DNA of 64,000 nucleotides from NCBI GenBank assembly GCA_026874595.1, contig CM049306.1:16015019-16079018 (forward strand), given 5' to 3'. The position numbers and the translations under genes are program-made. The notes beneath the pieces were generated by a model. That model ran no database searches and was not told the DNA's origin. It was given only the letters and a program-made list of their open reading frames with translations. Positions 38,014-49,008 of this stretch are shown here, piece by piece. The stretch comes from Sipunculus nudus. Its lineage: Eukaryota; Annelida; Sipuncula; Golfingiida; Sipunculidae. The stretch's first letter is position 1, and each line of letters begins with the position of its first letter.

Positions 38014-38354
38014 TTTTTCAAATTTTACGAATTTTTTTCTTTTTTTTGAGACCTTTAAAGATGTGGTTATCTGTCAACAGGGTACAAATCGCAACAACTG
38101 GACCTAGAATCTTCATTCTTGTCATGCAAGGAGGCCCATGAAAGGTGCCTGTGGAAACTTATAATTAGGTCTCTGTTACCCATATCCTTCAAGCTATAGG
38201 ACTCCGAAGTATCCCTCAGAATAATGGACAATTTGATACAAAAACTGAAGTATCTGAACAACTAATGCAGAGATCACCATGATTTTTTGCATGGATATTG
38301 ACCATTAAGTGTTTTTATTAGTTTCTGCAGACTGGTGGAGCCACCTGTATTTTT

Positions 38355-39525
38355 GTATCCGCCAAAACGAAGTTTTGCGGATACTATGTTTTTGACCGAG
38401 TTCCTCAGCCGCGGCAGCGTTTGTTTCCAGAGAGCTCCTCGGAGACTAATGGACCGATTTTTCCCAAACTTACACCTATTATCGGGTCACATGTGAACTG
38501 GTGCCTAACCAATTTGCGTTGACCTCTGACCTTTCCTCTCTATCCAGTGTCCATTTGTGGGTCTGTTTCCACTCATAAACCCTCATATCTCGGGAACCGT
38601 TTGACCGATCAGGAAATAAAATTGATACAAATGTAGCCCTTGGATTGCTTTATAACATACACAAAAAATGGTGGCGCCACCTGTAACCATGTTTGCACAG
38701 TGTCCATCTGTTCATCTGCCTTGGGTTAAAATCACTCATATCTCTGCAGTGAATTGACTAATTCACCTGAAATTCGTCATGCGTATACATCCAGGATAGC
38801 TTTCTTGATTTTATGACAGGTGGCGCCACCTACGTTCACGTTCACGCTGATGACATCCAAGCTTATATCTCGGGAACCGTTTGACCGATCAGGAAATAAA
38901 ATTTATACAAATGTAGCCCTTTGATAGCTCTGTAACATACACAAAAAATGGTGGCGCCACCTGTAACAATGTTTGCACAGCGTCTGTCTGTTAGTCTGCC
39001 GTGGCCTAAAATCACTCATTTCTCTGTAGTGGTTCGAAATAACTGCCTAAAATTTTGCAGGTTTATACATCGTGGACAGCTTTCTTGATTTTATGACAGG
39101 TGGCGCCACCTACATTCTAGTTAACGCTGCACACATCCAAGCTCATATCTCAGGAACCATTTGACCGATTGGGCCAAAATTGTGCATGTGTTTAGATCTC
39201 ACATAGGTCTTTATCATACACAAAACTGGAGGGGTTACCTGCAAAGATTTTTGCACAGTGTTTGTCTGTTTGTCTGCCATGGGCAAAAATCGCTCATATA
39301 CATGTAGTGGTTTGACTTTTCTGCCTAAAATTTTGCAGGTGTATACAACTTGGACAGCTTTCTGGATTTGTGGTAGGTGGCAAAACCTACATACACATTT
39401 AGGCTGCAGACATCCATGCTAATATGCAACATACCTCACTCTATTTCCCCTTGCCACTCAATCCATGCCTCACTATCCGATTTTGGCAGATACATGTAGT
39501 CACTTGTCGGTTACCCGTATTCTAG
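38355..39525 (+). mobile_element. HINE-like element B2 (nested in D2)
   Basis: Starts GTATCCGCCAAAACGAAG after TTTTT and ends with a decayed TTTTGGCAGATACA, a mutated stem-loop (GTAGTCACTTGTCGGTTAC) and ATTCTAG before TTTT. GGTGGCGCCACC lies at 38670, 38819, 38950 and 39099, again with alternating 149/131 spacing. The last core unit is mutated (39228-39240). Confidence 0.82.
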
Positions 39526-39775
39526 TTTTAAAAGTTTACACATTTTCTCTATTTTTGAGATATATAAATACAGACTAAATCTTGGCCTGTTGGTTAATCT
39601 GTTTGATGCTTCAGTTGAATGGGTATATACTACCATTCTGATGATAAAATTTCCTTTTGCGAATCTCTTCCCAGTCAGCTCAGCGTCATGACCCATGGGT
39701 CACTTGTGTTATGTTTACACATGGTATCTTGTCAAAGAACATAGATAATAGTTGTATTTAACTATTATCTAAGTC

Positions 39776-39800
39776 ATATATATATATATATATATATATT
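39776..39800. repeat. (TA)n microsatellite
   Basis: Short TA run that abuts the left end of R2. Confidence 0.8.
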
Positions 39801-39968
39801 TAACTCTGAAAAAAAACAACACTGTTAATTCACAACAGTCTGTTTCAAGGGATGCGACCCGATCATCAGGTGAATGTGGTTAGAATTAACAGTGTTTTTT
39901 TTCTTCAGAGTTATACCGCTCTGGCCTAGTCTGTAGGCCATAGAGCACTTTACATCGGAGGGTAACAC

Positions 39969-39976
<8 letters not shown>
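39801..39976 (-). repeat. Fold-back repeat R2
   Basis: On the - strand the head TAAGGTAGTGTTACCCTCCG runs to AACTCTGAAGAAAAAAAACA. The internal segment follows, and then a good inverted copy of the arm (AACTCTGAAAAAAAACAACA on the + strand at 39802). Relative to the head, the internal segment is in the opposite orientation from R1. Both ends sit in TA repeats. Confidence 0.75.
39828..39875 (-). ncRNA. Hammerhead-ribozyme-like motif in R2 (candidate)
   Basis: On the - strand: ATTCAC, then CTGATGA, a 16-base arm containing GGG...CCC, then GAAA, CAGACTGTT, and GTGAAT. Order and core bases fit a type I hammerhead: stem I is ATTCAC/GTGAAT, the core is CUGAUGA and GAAA, a minimal stem III is CA/UG, and the cleavage triplet GUU comes before stem I closes. 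The first two pairs of stem II are mismatched. R1 has the same arrangement at 32803-32850 but with CCGATGA. Minimal type I hammerheads are known from Penelope-like retroelements. Candidate only. Confidence 0.35.

Positions 39977-40044
<68 letters not shown>
39975..40044. repeat. (TA)n microsatellite next to exon 3
   Basis: About 35 TA units, ending 60 bases before the exon at 40104. Confidence 0.95.
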
Positions 40045-40048
<4 letters not shown>

Positions 40049-40103
40049 CAGTTTTACAGTTTTTCATTCTATAAAATTACAACCAAGTTTTATTTTATTG
40101 CAG

Positions 40104-40341
40104 TTAATGCCGGAGGAAGAACACAATGGACCTGGATTTTACTTCATGGTGAGGTGGCGACCACATAAGCCAAACAATCAGTTACCTTTCAGAGAAAGGA
40201 TAGTTGAAGCCAATGAAAACATTCTTCAAATTGCCAACCAGCCCATTTATGAACCTTATGAGATATATGTACAAAGCTACAACCAAATGGGCAAAGCTGC
40301 AATGCTCCCAAAAAGGGTCATAGGTCATTCTGGAGAAGCAG
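40104..40341 (+). CDS. Nrg: L1CAM/neuroglian-like exon: rest of Fn3-2
   Basis: Coding exon after TTTATTGCAG (acceptor ends 40103), reading directly in phase 0 from the previous exon: ITWE joins LMPEEEHNGPGFYFMVRWRP. The E-x-N-GPGF-x-Y/F-x-V-x-W motif is a hallmark of the second Fn3 domain of L1, NrCAM, neurofascin and neuroglian. It continues through YEPYEIYVQSYNQMGKA, the F-G region of the fold, and ends GHSGEA plus one base (phase 1) at donor GTAAGT 40342. 79 whole codons. SGE(A/D) followed by a proline-leucine is the conserved entry to Fn3-3, and the next exon supplies exactly that. The preceding intron is about 27.6 kb and filled with nested mobile elements. The upstream flank is a long (TA)n tract ending only about 60 bases before the exon. 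Confidence 0.94.
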
Positions 40342-42425
40342 GTAAGTCATGTTTTGTGTATGAGGTATTTCAAACTCCTGTTATTTTGATATAATGGTAT
40401 CATGTGTTGTTTATTGCAACAAGCTTTTTAAATATTTATATCTGTTGATTTACTTGAAGGATACTCAGAATGTTACACCAGTGGTTTATGTACCTAAATT
40501 CATCTGCAGTAACGGAAAAAGAAATCATATTTCAGCAGTTTTGTGCCTGGAATCAAATCCCATCTGGTAAATGATGCTGAATGTATGTGGCATTTACCTT
40601 GGGAGCTACAAGTTGATGAAGAGAAAACTGTTTCCGGCAGTTAGTCAGCAGCAATAAACTGTTGCTGGGTTAATGGCAGTTTAACTACGGCTGCAAACTG
40701 AGTCACTCCCACGTGAATGTCATGATGCTGATGTAGCACTGTAATTACGAAGTTCTTGTGGTTTTACCAGCACTAACTTGCACATGGAGTTTCCCTCAAG
40801 TCCACATTTCCCACAAGGGTTGAGCGGAGGAAGCCCCTTCATCTATTGATGGTGAATATTTCATGTAACCAGGTGGTTTCCCTGGGAATGTACCCCTACC
40901 AAGTCACTGTATGGGGGACATTGAATGAAGTCCTATTTTTGTCACAGTAATTCTCCAGACATGGGTCCCTTGGCACTACTCTTGGCCATTCAACGCACCA
41001 TGCTTCATATGTCAAATCAGTATGCAGAACATTGCCCATCCAAATAGGACAGACACAAGTTTCATGTTAACCTCCCCCTCCTTTATCTTCTTTTTTGTGT
41101 GAAAGACACTGAGTAAATATACCTTAGATAGAGACAGCAGCTTATATGAGGGACAAATAGAACAATTAATGAATTGTAAAGGATTTCACAATTTAATTCT
41201 TGATCATTAAAGGGATTACAAATTGAATTGTATGTTCATCAGGTTGTTCAAACATACAACAGGTTGTTCAGGATAACTGTTTTTGGCCATGATGGTAGGG
41301 GATATCAATGTATGATTCAGTTTCCAATTCAGAACTCACAAACTGAATTTTGATTGTGTTTGTCACTGGCAAAGGCACTTTGTTTAAAACAAAGGATTCA
41401 TTGATTTAAATGGTTATAAAGGAGAAACCATGTAGACCACAGAATGAGTACAAGGGAGACATTATAGCTGACTGGTCACTCAAAAATCATTTTAAAAAAT
41501 ATACCCAAATGAGGAACATCAGCAGCTCTGAACTTCCACTTAAACATTTTTAATCAGATGTTTTAGAATTCCAAAATAACAAGACTATTATTCTCATAAC
41601 ACAGAAAACCTAAGGCTTTGCTTTAAATAATATGTAATTCACATCTTCATGGGAGAGGGTATTATTGGAGCCATAGCTGTTCTCAGAGTTCCACAGCTTG
41701 TCTAGGTGTATTTATAAAGGCCTGTGTAATTATCTATTGGCCACACTTCTGCCTTCCTGATGTGGCGCAGAATGAAAAGTGTCTGATCTCCTGCCAGCCC
41801 TGTCATAATCACAGTGCAATTAAGCTGGATGTGTCTGACATGTTCATATTTTAGGAACAGATTCATACAACATGTACCAATAAGACCTCCCTCACAAATC
41901 CAGTCCCAGACATATGTGCCATAATTCACCAAGGTACAGTGGCTTTGTTTCATGCTTCAGTGCTGTATTCTTTACACAGGTAGATACTTCATACTTCACA
42001 ATCCCATCAGAGGTCATTTCTACGCAAAAAAAAAAAACCTCTTCCAGTCAGGCACAGTGGGATGTTCGGGACTACTTGTCTCAACTGTCAAACTTAAAAA
42101 ACATAATTTGTTAATTTCAAGGAAATATGTTATGTTTATGGTTCAAATGTGCATGCTTACAATATATTACATTATTTATTGCATGAAGTCTTATGACAGA
42201 AATACCTATGTTTATGAAAATTGCCTTGAAACGATTCTTATCCAGAAATACTTAAATGGACTACATTACCCTCTTCAATACATTTATAAGGCTACCCATG
42301 ACATCTTTGTATGTAGAAGCCCCAGTGCATTGTGGGTTATATATATAAATTTCAAAGCCCACAAACCCTAACCAGCAGAGTCGTACTCTTGTGGGTCCAT
42401 TTTTGTACAGTTAATACCTTGCATA

Positions 42426-43017
42426 TTTGTAAATGAAGAAAATGAGTCTGCAGTTCATATCTCCAATCACTAGTTCATAACAGAATGTGTCTGCAGTTTC
42501 ATATCTCCAATCACTAGTTCATAACAGAATGTGTCTGTATAGTTTCATATCTCTAATAACTAGCTCACAACAGAATGTGTCTGCAGGCACATATCTCTAA
42601 TAACCAACTCAAAACAGAATGTGTCTGCAGGTACATATTTCTGATAACCAGTCCATTGTAAAACAGAATGTGTCTGCAGTTTCACATATCTAATAAGTAG
42701 CTCAAAACAGAATGTGTCTGCAGGCTCATATCCCTTATAAGTAGCTCAAAACAGAATGTGTCTGCAGTTTCATATCTCTAATAACTAGCTCAAAACAGAA
42801 TGTGTCTGCATTTTCACATCTCTAATATCTAGCCCAAAACAGAAAGGTATGTGCAGTTTCATATCTCTAATAACTAGCTCAAAACAGAATATGTCTGCAG
42901 TTTCTTATCTCTAATAACTAGCTCACATCAGAATGTGTATGCATTTTCTTATCTGTATTAACTATAGCTCATAACAGAATGTGTCTGCAGGTTCATATCT
43001 GTAATAAATAGCTTATC
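42426..43017. repeat. 45-bp minisatellite, about 13 units
   Basis: Unit AGAATGTGTCTGCAGTTTCA followed by TATCTCTAATAACTAGCTCA and AAAC, with length variants of 43-48 bases. Confidence 0.93.
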
Positions 43018-45859
43018 TGACTTGAACTCAGTTGTTGTTTTATATAAAACTAGAGAGCATTCTAAGAGTGGATAACTCTGCCAGTGCCAACAAATTTATT
43101 AGTTATGAACCAACTGATTAGTCATCTCTAAAAAGTAATGTATCTTTATTGATATTGCTACATATTCATAATAGTGCCAAACCTTTCCAATAGATGTCAG
43201 GTCATGTGGCCTTTCTTATTTCATGTTGGGGAAAGATAACTGTTTACATAGAAAATTCATCGGATTTTAAAATGTATGTTTTGTTTCTAGTTCATATTTG
43301 GTTAATTAGAATCATACCACCGTCCTTTGTGACCTGTCTTTCTATAATCAGCTATTTATTTTAAAAAAAACTCACCAAATGGATAGACATTACCTGGTGA
43401 TACAGAGTACAGTACTATCAATATTTTGATCATATTTTTTTGTTTGTATTTGACTAGAATTTCTCTGCACTTTTATCAGTTTATTTGATAAGCTGGCAAG
43501 ATGAATTAGTAAATGTCACTTGTGAATGGTACCAGAGAAACTGATGATTACCTTTTTAATGAATCCCAGGTGAATGACATTATCACGCATGGTGTATGTG
43601 ATGAGGCTCAACAAGTCATTCAGGCAGATTGTTCACTGTAGCTTTACCATGACAGGATTAATGCCCCTATATACATGTCTGTTGACCTTTTTTAAGAGAA
43701 TTAGAGACAGAATTATTATGGGTTTGACACAGGCCAAATGAACAATAAAGCTTTGCAGATCAGGACACATGATTAGGGCATTCTCTGTCATGTGATGGGA
43801 ATTATCCTAAATCGCAGAAACCAGTCTTGTAAATGGCAATGGAAGAACAATATTCTAGTGTTCTTATTTGTCTTTTGTCTTCTACTATACCTATATTTTA
43901 ATATAGGTTTAGTAGTACTTCTTTTGCCCATCAAATCTATTTTAACATACCTGATTCAGAGAGTGCATCTGGTATCATTCTGTAGATGATGGGTGTATCA
44001 AACAGATTGTTAAAACAAACTGTAATCTTCTGTTCTTGGTATAAAATGACAGGAAACTTCAGTCTTTATAAAGCTCAAGGAGACAACAGAAACCACATGA
44101 AGCAGACGTCTTTTGTAGATTATGTGGTTTGCTGAACAGACTTGCATCACATGTGGTCTCATGATTCCCTTGCATAACTGTATTTCAAAATGACTGAGTG
44201 TTTCAGATTGTACCCTTAATCGGCAGATGATAAAAAAAACTAAGTTTTATATTAAACCAATTTACAACAGCATTCCTTTATTTTATTCTTTAAAGTTCTG
44301 GTATCAGTTGTACTGTTTGTGTCACGTTTATAATCTTGCCATAAAAATAAATCCAATACATATACCATATACCAAAGAGGGATATTCACTGCCTTTTTTC
44401 TTATCAGTCATGTCAAATGACTTTCTAATTAGATCCTCATGCAGTTACAGTTAAAGATTTGTCATGACATATGTCTTTGCTATTGAATGATGAAAAAAGC
44501 TGCTATTGAATGATGAAAAAAGCTAAAACAGGTAATGGTAATTTTTTTCTGCTCATAAGTTGATTGTCAGAGAATTTCGGAAATTTAACCATTATTATAA
44601 GTTCTGCTTTATTAAATTGTGTAGAAAAAAAAACCAAATTTGAAATAAATTAATGTGTTTCTGATGAATACTCGGGAATTAATTACTTTTAAGTTCATGG
44701 CCCTGCTATATGAATATACATAAACCTAAAAATGTGGCTAGACCTTGTAAACATAATTGTCATGTATCTCAATGATATTTATCACTGTGAAGAAAATGAT
44801 AAAGGGGTGTTTCCATGTGTGAGTATATGTGTGAAAAAACTCTCATATGATTTTGTAATGGGGCGTTTCCATGTGTCCGTCAGTGTATATGAGTATGTGC
44901 ATATATGTGTGTGAAAATCACCACAGGAGCGATTTTCACGCATAGGTTTTGTGTGAACTCAGGGTTTCAGGATAAAATGACGTCACTTAACCATCTTTTT
45001 GTGCAAGGCCTGCTTGAACCACTGTACAAATATATTAGCTAGCTAGTCTGCCAGTTCATGCTGCAAGTTATCTACCAAATCCAGTGGTCAAAACATAACA
45101 TCAGACTTTACATTTGCAGTTTGGAAGTTTGTTTCAAAACTTGGAAGTTCCCAGTTACATTTATTTTTTATGTGCCCTGTCTGTTTTATGGAATAGAATG
45201 AGGGTTACACATAATCCCCTGTGCATGTTTTAAACAAGCTTCAAAAGGTCATGGGTAGAGGTATAGATGGAACTTGGGTCGGAGACTAAAGGAGAGCACT
45301 GGCAATGTATTGTATTTGCAGGAAGAACTATTCCCAAGTGATGAAATACACATCCAGTGTTACAGTATGCCAATCAGGAATAACCTTACCCATACACTGA
45401 ATGTAAATTGTAACTCCACCAAGCTGACCTTTCTTTTTATATCATCTTTATGGTTTTGGAGTGAACGCTTCTTTTTCATGTGTCTATATTGTGCTTCTAT
45501 ATTTTAAACTCAGTTTTGTTTTGTCCTCATAATTTTATCTCAAGGACCTGATAGTTATCTTAACAAAATTTAAAGGGCAATGCATATAGAACAGTTACTG
45601 CCCCCTGGCCAAATTAAACAGGTTCATGTAAAAGAAATTAACTGTTTTCTCAAACATTCTTTAGCCACAATGGTTGAACCCCTGATTGATACTGTTGTGA
45701 ATACACATGGTGCACTGTCAAATGAATTACTTCATATGTGCAACCTGTTCATGGAATATTACAGATTACCACTGAAATGGGTACAGTAATTTTTACGTGT
45801 ACAATTGATGGCTATTACCTACTTCAAAGAAAGATTATTTACTTTTATAACACTTCTTA

Positions 45860-45899
45860 GGCGCGGATCCAGGATTTTTTGCAGGGGGGGGGGGGGGGG
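45860..45899 (+). mobile_element. hAT-like terminal fragment with 16-G run
   Basis: GGCGCGGATCCAGGATTTTT, then GCA and 16 G (45884-45899). Same GGATCC-R-GG start as 1187 and 54845; no opposite end found. Confidence 0.35.
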
Positions 45900-46204
45900 T
45901 CAACGTGTGTCATTGTGTGATTATTCCGTATTTGTCACTTTTTCCTAGTATAACATTTATGTATGTGAAAATATAACAATTTTAAACAAATGCCTGAGCA
46001 GGTGTATTATGGGGTATTTACTGAACAGAAAAACAAACAAAGATCTAAATACTTCACTTCAGTTCTACTTATTCCACCTGATGGGAGTAAATATCTGAGA
46101 CCTTTGGCAGTCTTTATCCTGTTTGAGTAATTTGTCAGACGAACATGAAGCTGACACAGTTAAATGGAGATGATGTTAAACCAGCTTTACTGCAGATCTA
46201 ACTA

Positions 46205-46527
46205 CTTGTTTACTACTTAAGTCTTACCACTGAGATGAACATTACATGGCAAAAGATATTCAATACAGCTTGTTTACTACTTAAGTCTTATCACTGAGAT
46301 GAACATTACGTGGCAAGAGATATTCAATACAGCTTGTTTACTACTTAAGTCTTATCACTGAGATGAACATTACATGGCAAGAGATATTCAATACAGCTTG
46401 TTTACTACTTAAGTCTTATCACTGAGATGAACATTACGTGGCAAGAGATATTCAATACAGCTTGTTTACTACTTAAGTCTTATCACTGAGATGAACATTA
46501 CATGGCAAGAGACATTCAATACAGCTT
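46205..46527. repeat. 64-bp tandem repeat, five units
   Basis: Unit TTGTTTACTACTTAAGTCTT continues ATCACTGAGATGAACATTAC, RTGGCAAGAGATATTC, AATACAGC. Copies are almost identical, and the R position alternates A, G, A, G, A along the array. Confidence 0.95.
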
Positions 46528-46550
46528 ACTGATATTGAACATACTGCATG

Positions 46551-46686
46551 GTTTAAGAGCTTGCACATCTTGATTATTTTAAGGTATTAGAGCTTGCACA
46601 ACTTGATAATTTAAGGTATTAGAGCTTGCATATCTTGATATTTTATGGTATTAAGAGCTTTCATATCTTGATACTTTATGGTATAT
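46551..46686. repeat. 35-bp tandem repeat, about four units
   Basis: Unit TTAGAGCTTGCATATCTTGA then TNATTTTATGGTA; increasingly divergent to the right. Confidence 0.85.
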
Positions 46687-48088
46687 TTCACAGTTTTCAT
46701 GTAATATATATTACATATTTTGACAGTTAGTTGAACAATTTTTAGTTTGATTTCACTAGTGTTTTTGTTTAGATTTATCTTATCAGAGATCATATTTATC
46801 AAACTTTACAGTTTCATTTTACTGGCAGAGAGTGAGAGTGGAATGCCATGCAAAGCTTAACATGCTTTGCTGCTGAGCAAGACTGTCAACTCATATCACA
46901 AGGTTAAAATACAATGGAGTAATGGTTGCTTTGCAGTCATGGATGAAATATTCTCCATTTCAGAAATGCCACTTGTTGTTGTTTTACTTGCAAGGAAGAA
47001 CCCATGCAGTATTTTTATGGCAGTAATGGTGAAACACTGATGGAAACATAATTTGAGAGGGTCATGCCATGTGCTTATTGCTGTCTTGAGACAGACAAAG
47101 TGATGGAGCGATTAAATGTTGTCATCCCTGTGGTCCTGTGCGTAACAGACACCAGCTGACATGCATGTTAAGTTTCTTCTGATCCGATGGAAATGACAAT
47201 AAGTCTATTAATAAGATATTTATAGGATCATAGATAGGTAACCTTCCACTTGACCAATCTAGCAAATTGGAAACCCTGTATCTTAGTAACCGCATCCCGG
47301 TGCGTACTGAAACTAAACAGTGCAAGACCAAGCAGCAGATTAAATTTTAGCCGGACTGTGTGGTTTGGTGCACAGAAGCATTGATTAGATTCACTGATCT
47401 TCACCAGCAAAGCCCAGCAGACATCAGAAAAATGTGTGACCAGAAACTGTCTGAACAGTAAACCGGACGCACCTAATTGCATTTCTACAATTTCTTTTTC
47501 CCTTGCGAATCTCCAGTGCACGTGGAACAGGACATTAAAGCCATCTCCTTCATGTTACCCAGGGGAGCATCACAAGTTGAATAGACCTGCAGAAATAGCC
47601 TTGAGCTTCACATCCAGCTTATTCATGAAACATTAAGTCTTTGCATGCCAAATTTGCTCCTTGATATTAGGATTTTTTCAGCAGAAGATTGATTTGCTTT
47701 ACATAATTGTATGTGAAGATACCCCATGATTGCAGCTCTTTTGCAGTTCAGATTGAGTTCTTAAATAGTCTTACGCTTGGTCCCCCTGCACCCTATCTTC
47801 ACTGGCTGCTAGCTCAGAGTTGAACATTTAATATGCTGTGTTTTACTTTGAAGTATGCCAAAGCTCCAGGATGGATCCTCTGATCTGCTTACTCCCTGTA
47901 TTCACCTCTTGGCTCCAGTTTCACAAGCCTCACCTGCAGCTTCAACTGTTTGTCATCTGATAAAGGATGGCTTATTGCTTATCATTAAGGTTCTCTGTTT
48001 TAAAGGTTACCACAAGCAACAGTTTGTCTGGGAAATTTTTCTAGAGTTTGGCGCTAATCATGCTCAACCTGGTGAAAACTGGCCTGAC

Positions 48089-48730
48089 AAAAGCCCTGAC
48101 CTGTATTTTTCCCCTGCAACATTTCATCGCCCAAAGTCTTTTTTTTTTGTGAATCTTTTGATGAATTTACTAGTTTTTCCACGTTGTCATGAGCCCCAAC
48201 TGCCCAGTGATACCCAGACAGCCTAATCCTGTGTTTATATACCAGAATGCTATCTTGTTCATCCATGGAGTACCTGATACACCGGTCCCCAAGTGATATC
48301 ACCACATGCATCCTCAATTAAGACTTATTGGGTATCCATTTGTTCCCTTATATTATGACCTGATGAAAGTTCAAGACACAGCAGAGTCTGTCAGTTTTGT
48401 AGTGGTTGAATCAGTGGTTCACTAACATAACCCTGCCCCCTGCACAGTCTTAACAGGCAGTAAGGAGATTTTATGGATGGGAACAAAACATAATTTTGGA
48501 GCTCAAGTATATTAAAAAATACACCTTGTAAAAGTCTTTACCACAAGGCCTCTACCAAAAGCCCTGACCTGTATTTTTCCCCTGCAACATTTCATCGCCC
48601 AAAGTCTTTTTTTTTGTTTAGTCTAAACAGGAAGTAAGGAGGTTCTATGGATGGGAACAAAACATAATTTTTTAGCTCAAGTATATTAAAAAATACACCT
48701 TGCAAAAGTCTTTACCACAAGGCTTCTTCA
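48089..48730. repeat. Duplication with templated filler
   Basis: 48447-48553 is repeated at 48618-48726 (AAGGAGATTTTATGGATGGG and AAGGAGGTTCTATGGATGGG mark the copies). Between them, 48557-48617 is a near-exact copy of 48089-48150 (AAAAGCCCTGACCTGTATTT to the T-run). The middle piece was therefore copied from about 470 bases upstream. Confidence 0.85.
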
Positions 48731-49008
48731 GGATGGGTGTCATGGTCATTTTTGGTTAGTAATAGTGCACCAGGGATATTCTTGTAGTGTCATTAATATT
48801 AATGGTGGCTTGGATTTTTTGCTCAATAGGAGTTCTAAAAACACACAACAGTAACAGGACTAGAGAATCTTTCAGGTGAATGAAACTGGATGAGACTGCC
48901 ACTGTGTGTAATGCCAGGCTGCAAACCTGTACTTCTATATAAAAAACAAGTTTTAATCTTAAAATTAAAGTTACAGCAAAAAAAGGTCAACCAAGGGGCA
49001 TCTTTTTT

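Larger units (their letters stand above)
34992..39707 (+). mobile_element. HINE-like element D2, carrying A2 and B2
   Basis: Starts AGCTCAGCTGACT / CATCTGAGCT after TTGTT, with leader GTCCGTCGTCCGTCTGTCCG. It ends with AGCTCAGCG and the palindrome GACCCATGGGTC, then ACTTGT before GTT. Core units of about 336 bp carry GGTGGCGCCACC at 35336, 35673 and 36009, and variants at 36345, 36689 and 38334. Each is followed by CTGTATTTTT. Units contain AACTACNNNACTGATGGTCA. A2 (36710-38013) and B2 (38355-39525) are inserted in the T-run of two successive units. Short minus-strand reading frames here are period artefacts. Confidence 0.85.
12458..40103 (+). other. 27.6-kb phase-0 intron rich in nested mobile elements
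   Basis: GT-AG intron splitting the Fn3-2 domain. It holds A1[C1], a pogo-like element carrying E, several small inverted-repeat elements, a LINE fragment, a SINE, D2[A2,B2] and two fold-back repeats (separate entries). Stretches 12458-14418, 15852-16670, 23543-25119, 25866-28629, 29252-30500, 31330-31703, 32896-33990 and 34063-34770 are AT-rich sequence in which I see no gene and no recognised element. Confidence 0.85.

Noticed and set aside
34992-38261. Several minus-strand frames with repeated MGNRDLISGF-like peptides, as if a gene family
   Set aside because: They are antisense readings of tandem D2 core units, interrupted by stops between units.
45580-45789. 69-residue + strand frame
   Set aside because: No domain, no splice signals at its edges; a chance frame in intron is more likely.
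47855-48226. 123-residue + strand frame
   Set aside because: No family recognised, no convincing acceptor and donor pair, and its end overlaps the segment copied in the 48-kb rearrangement.
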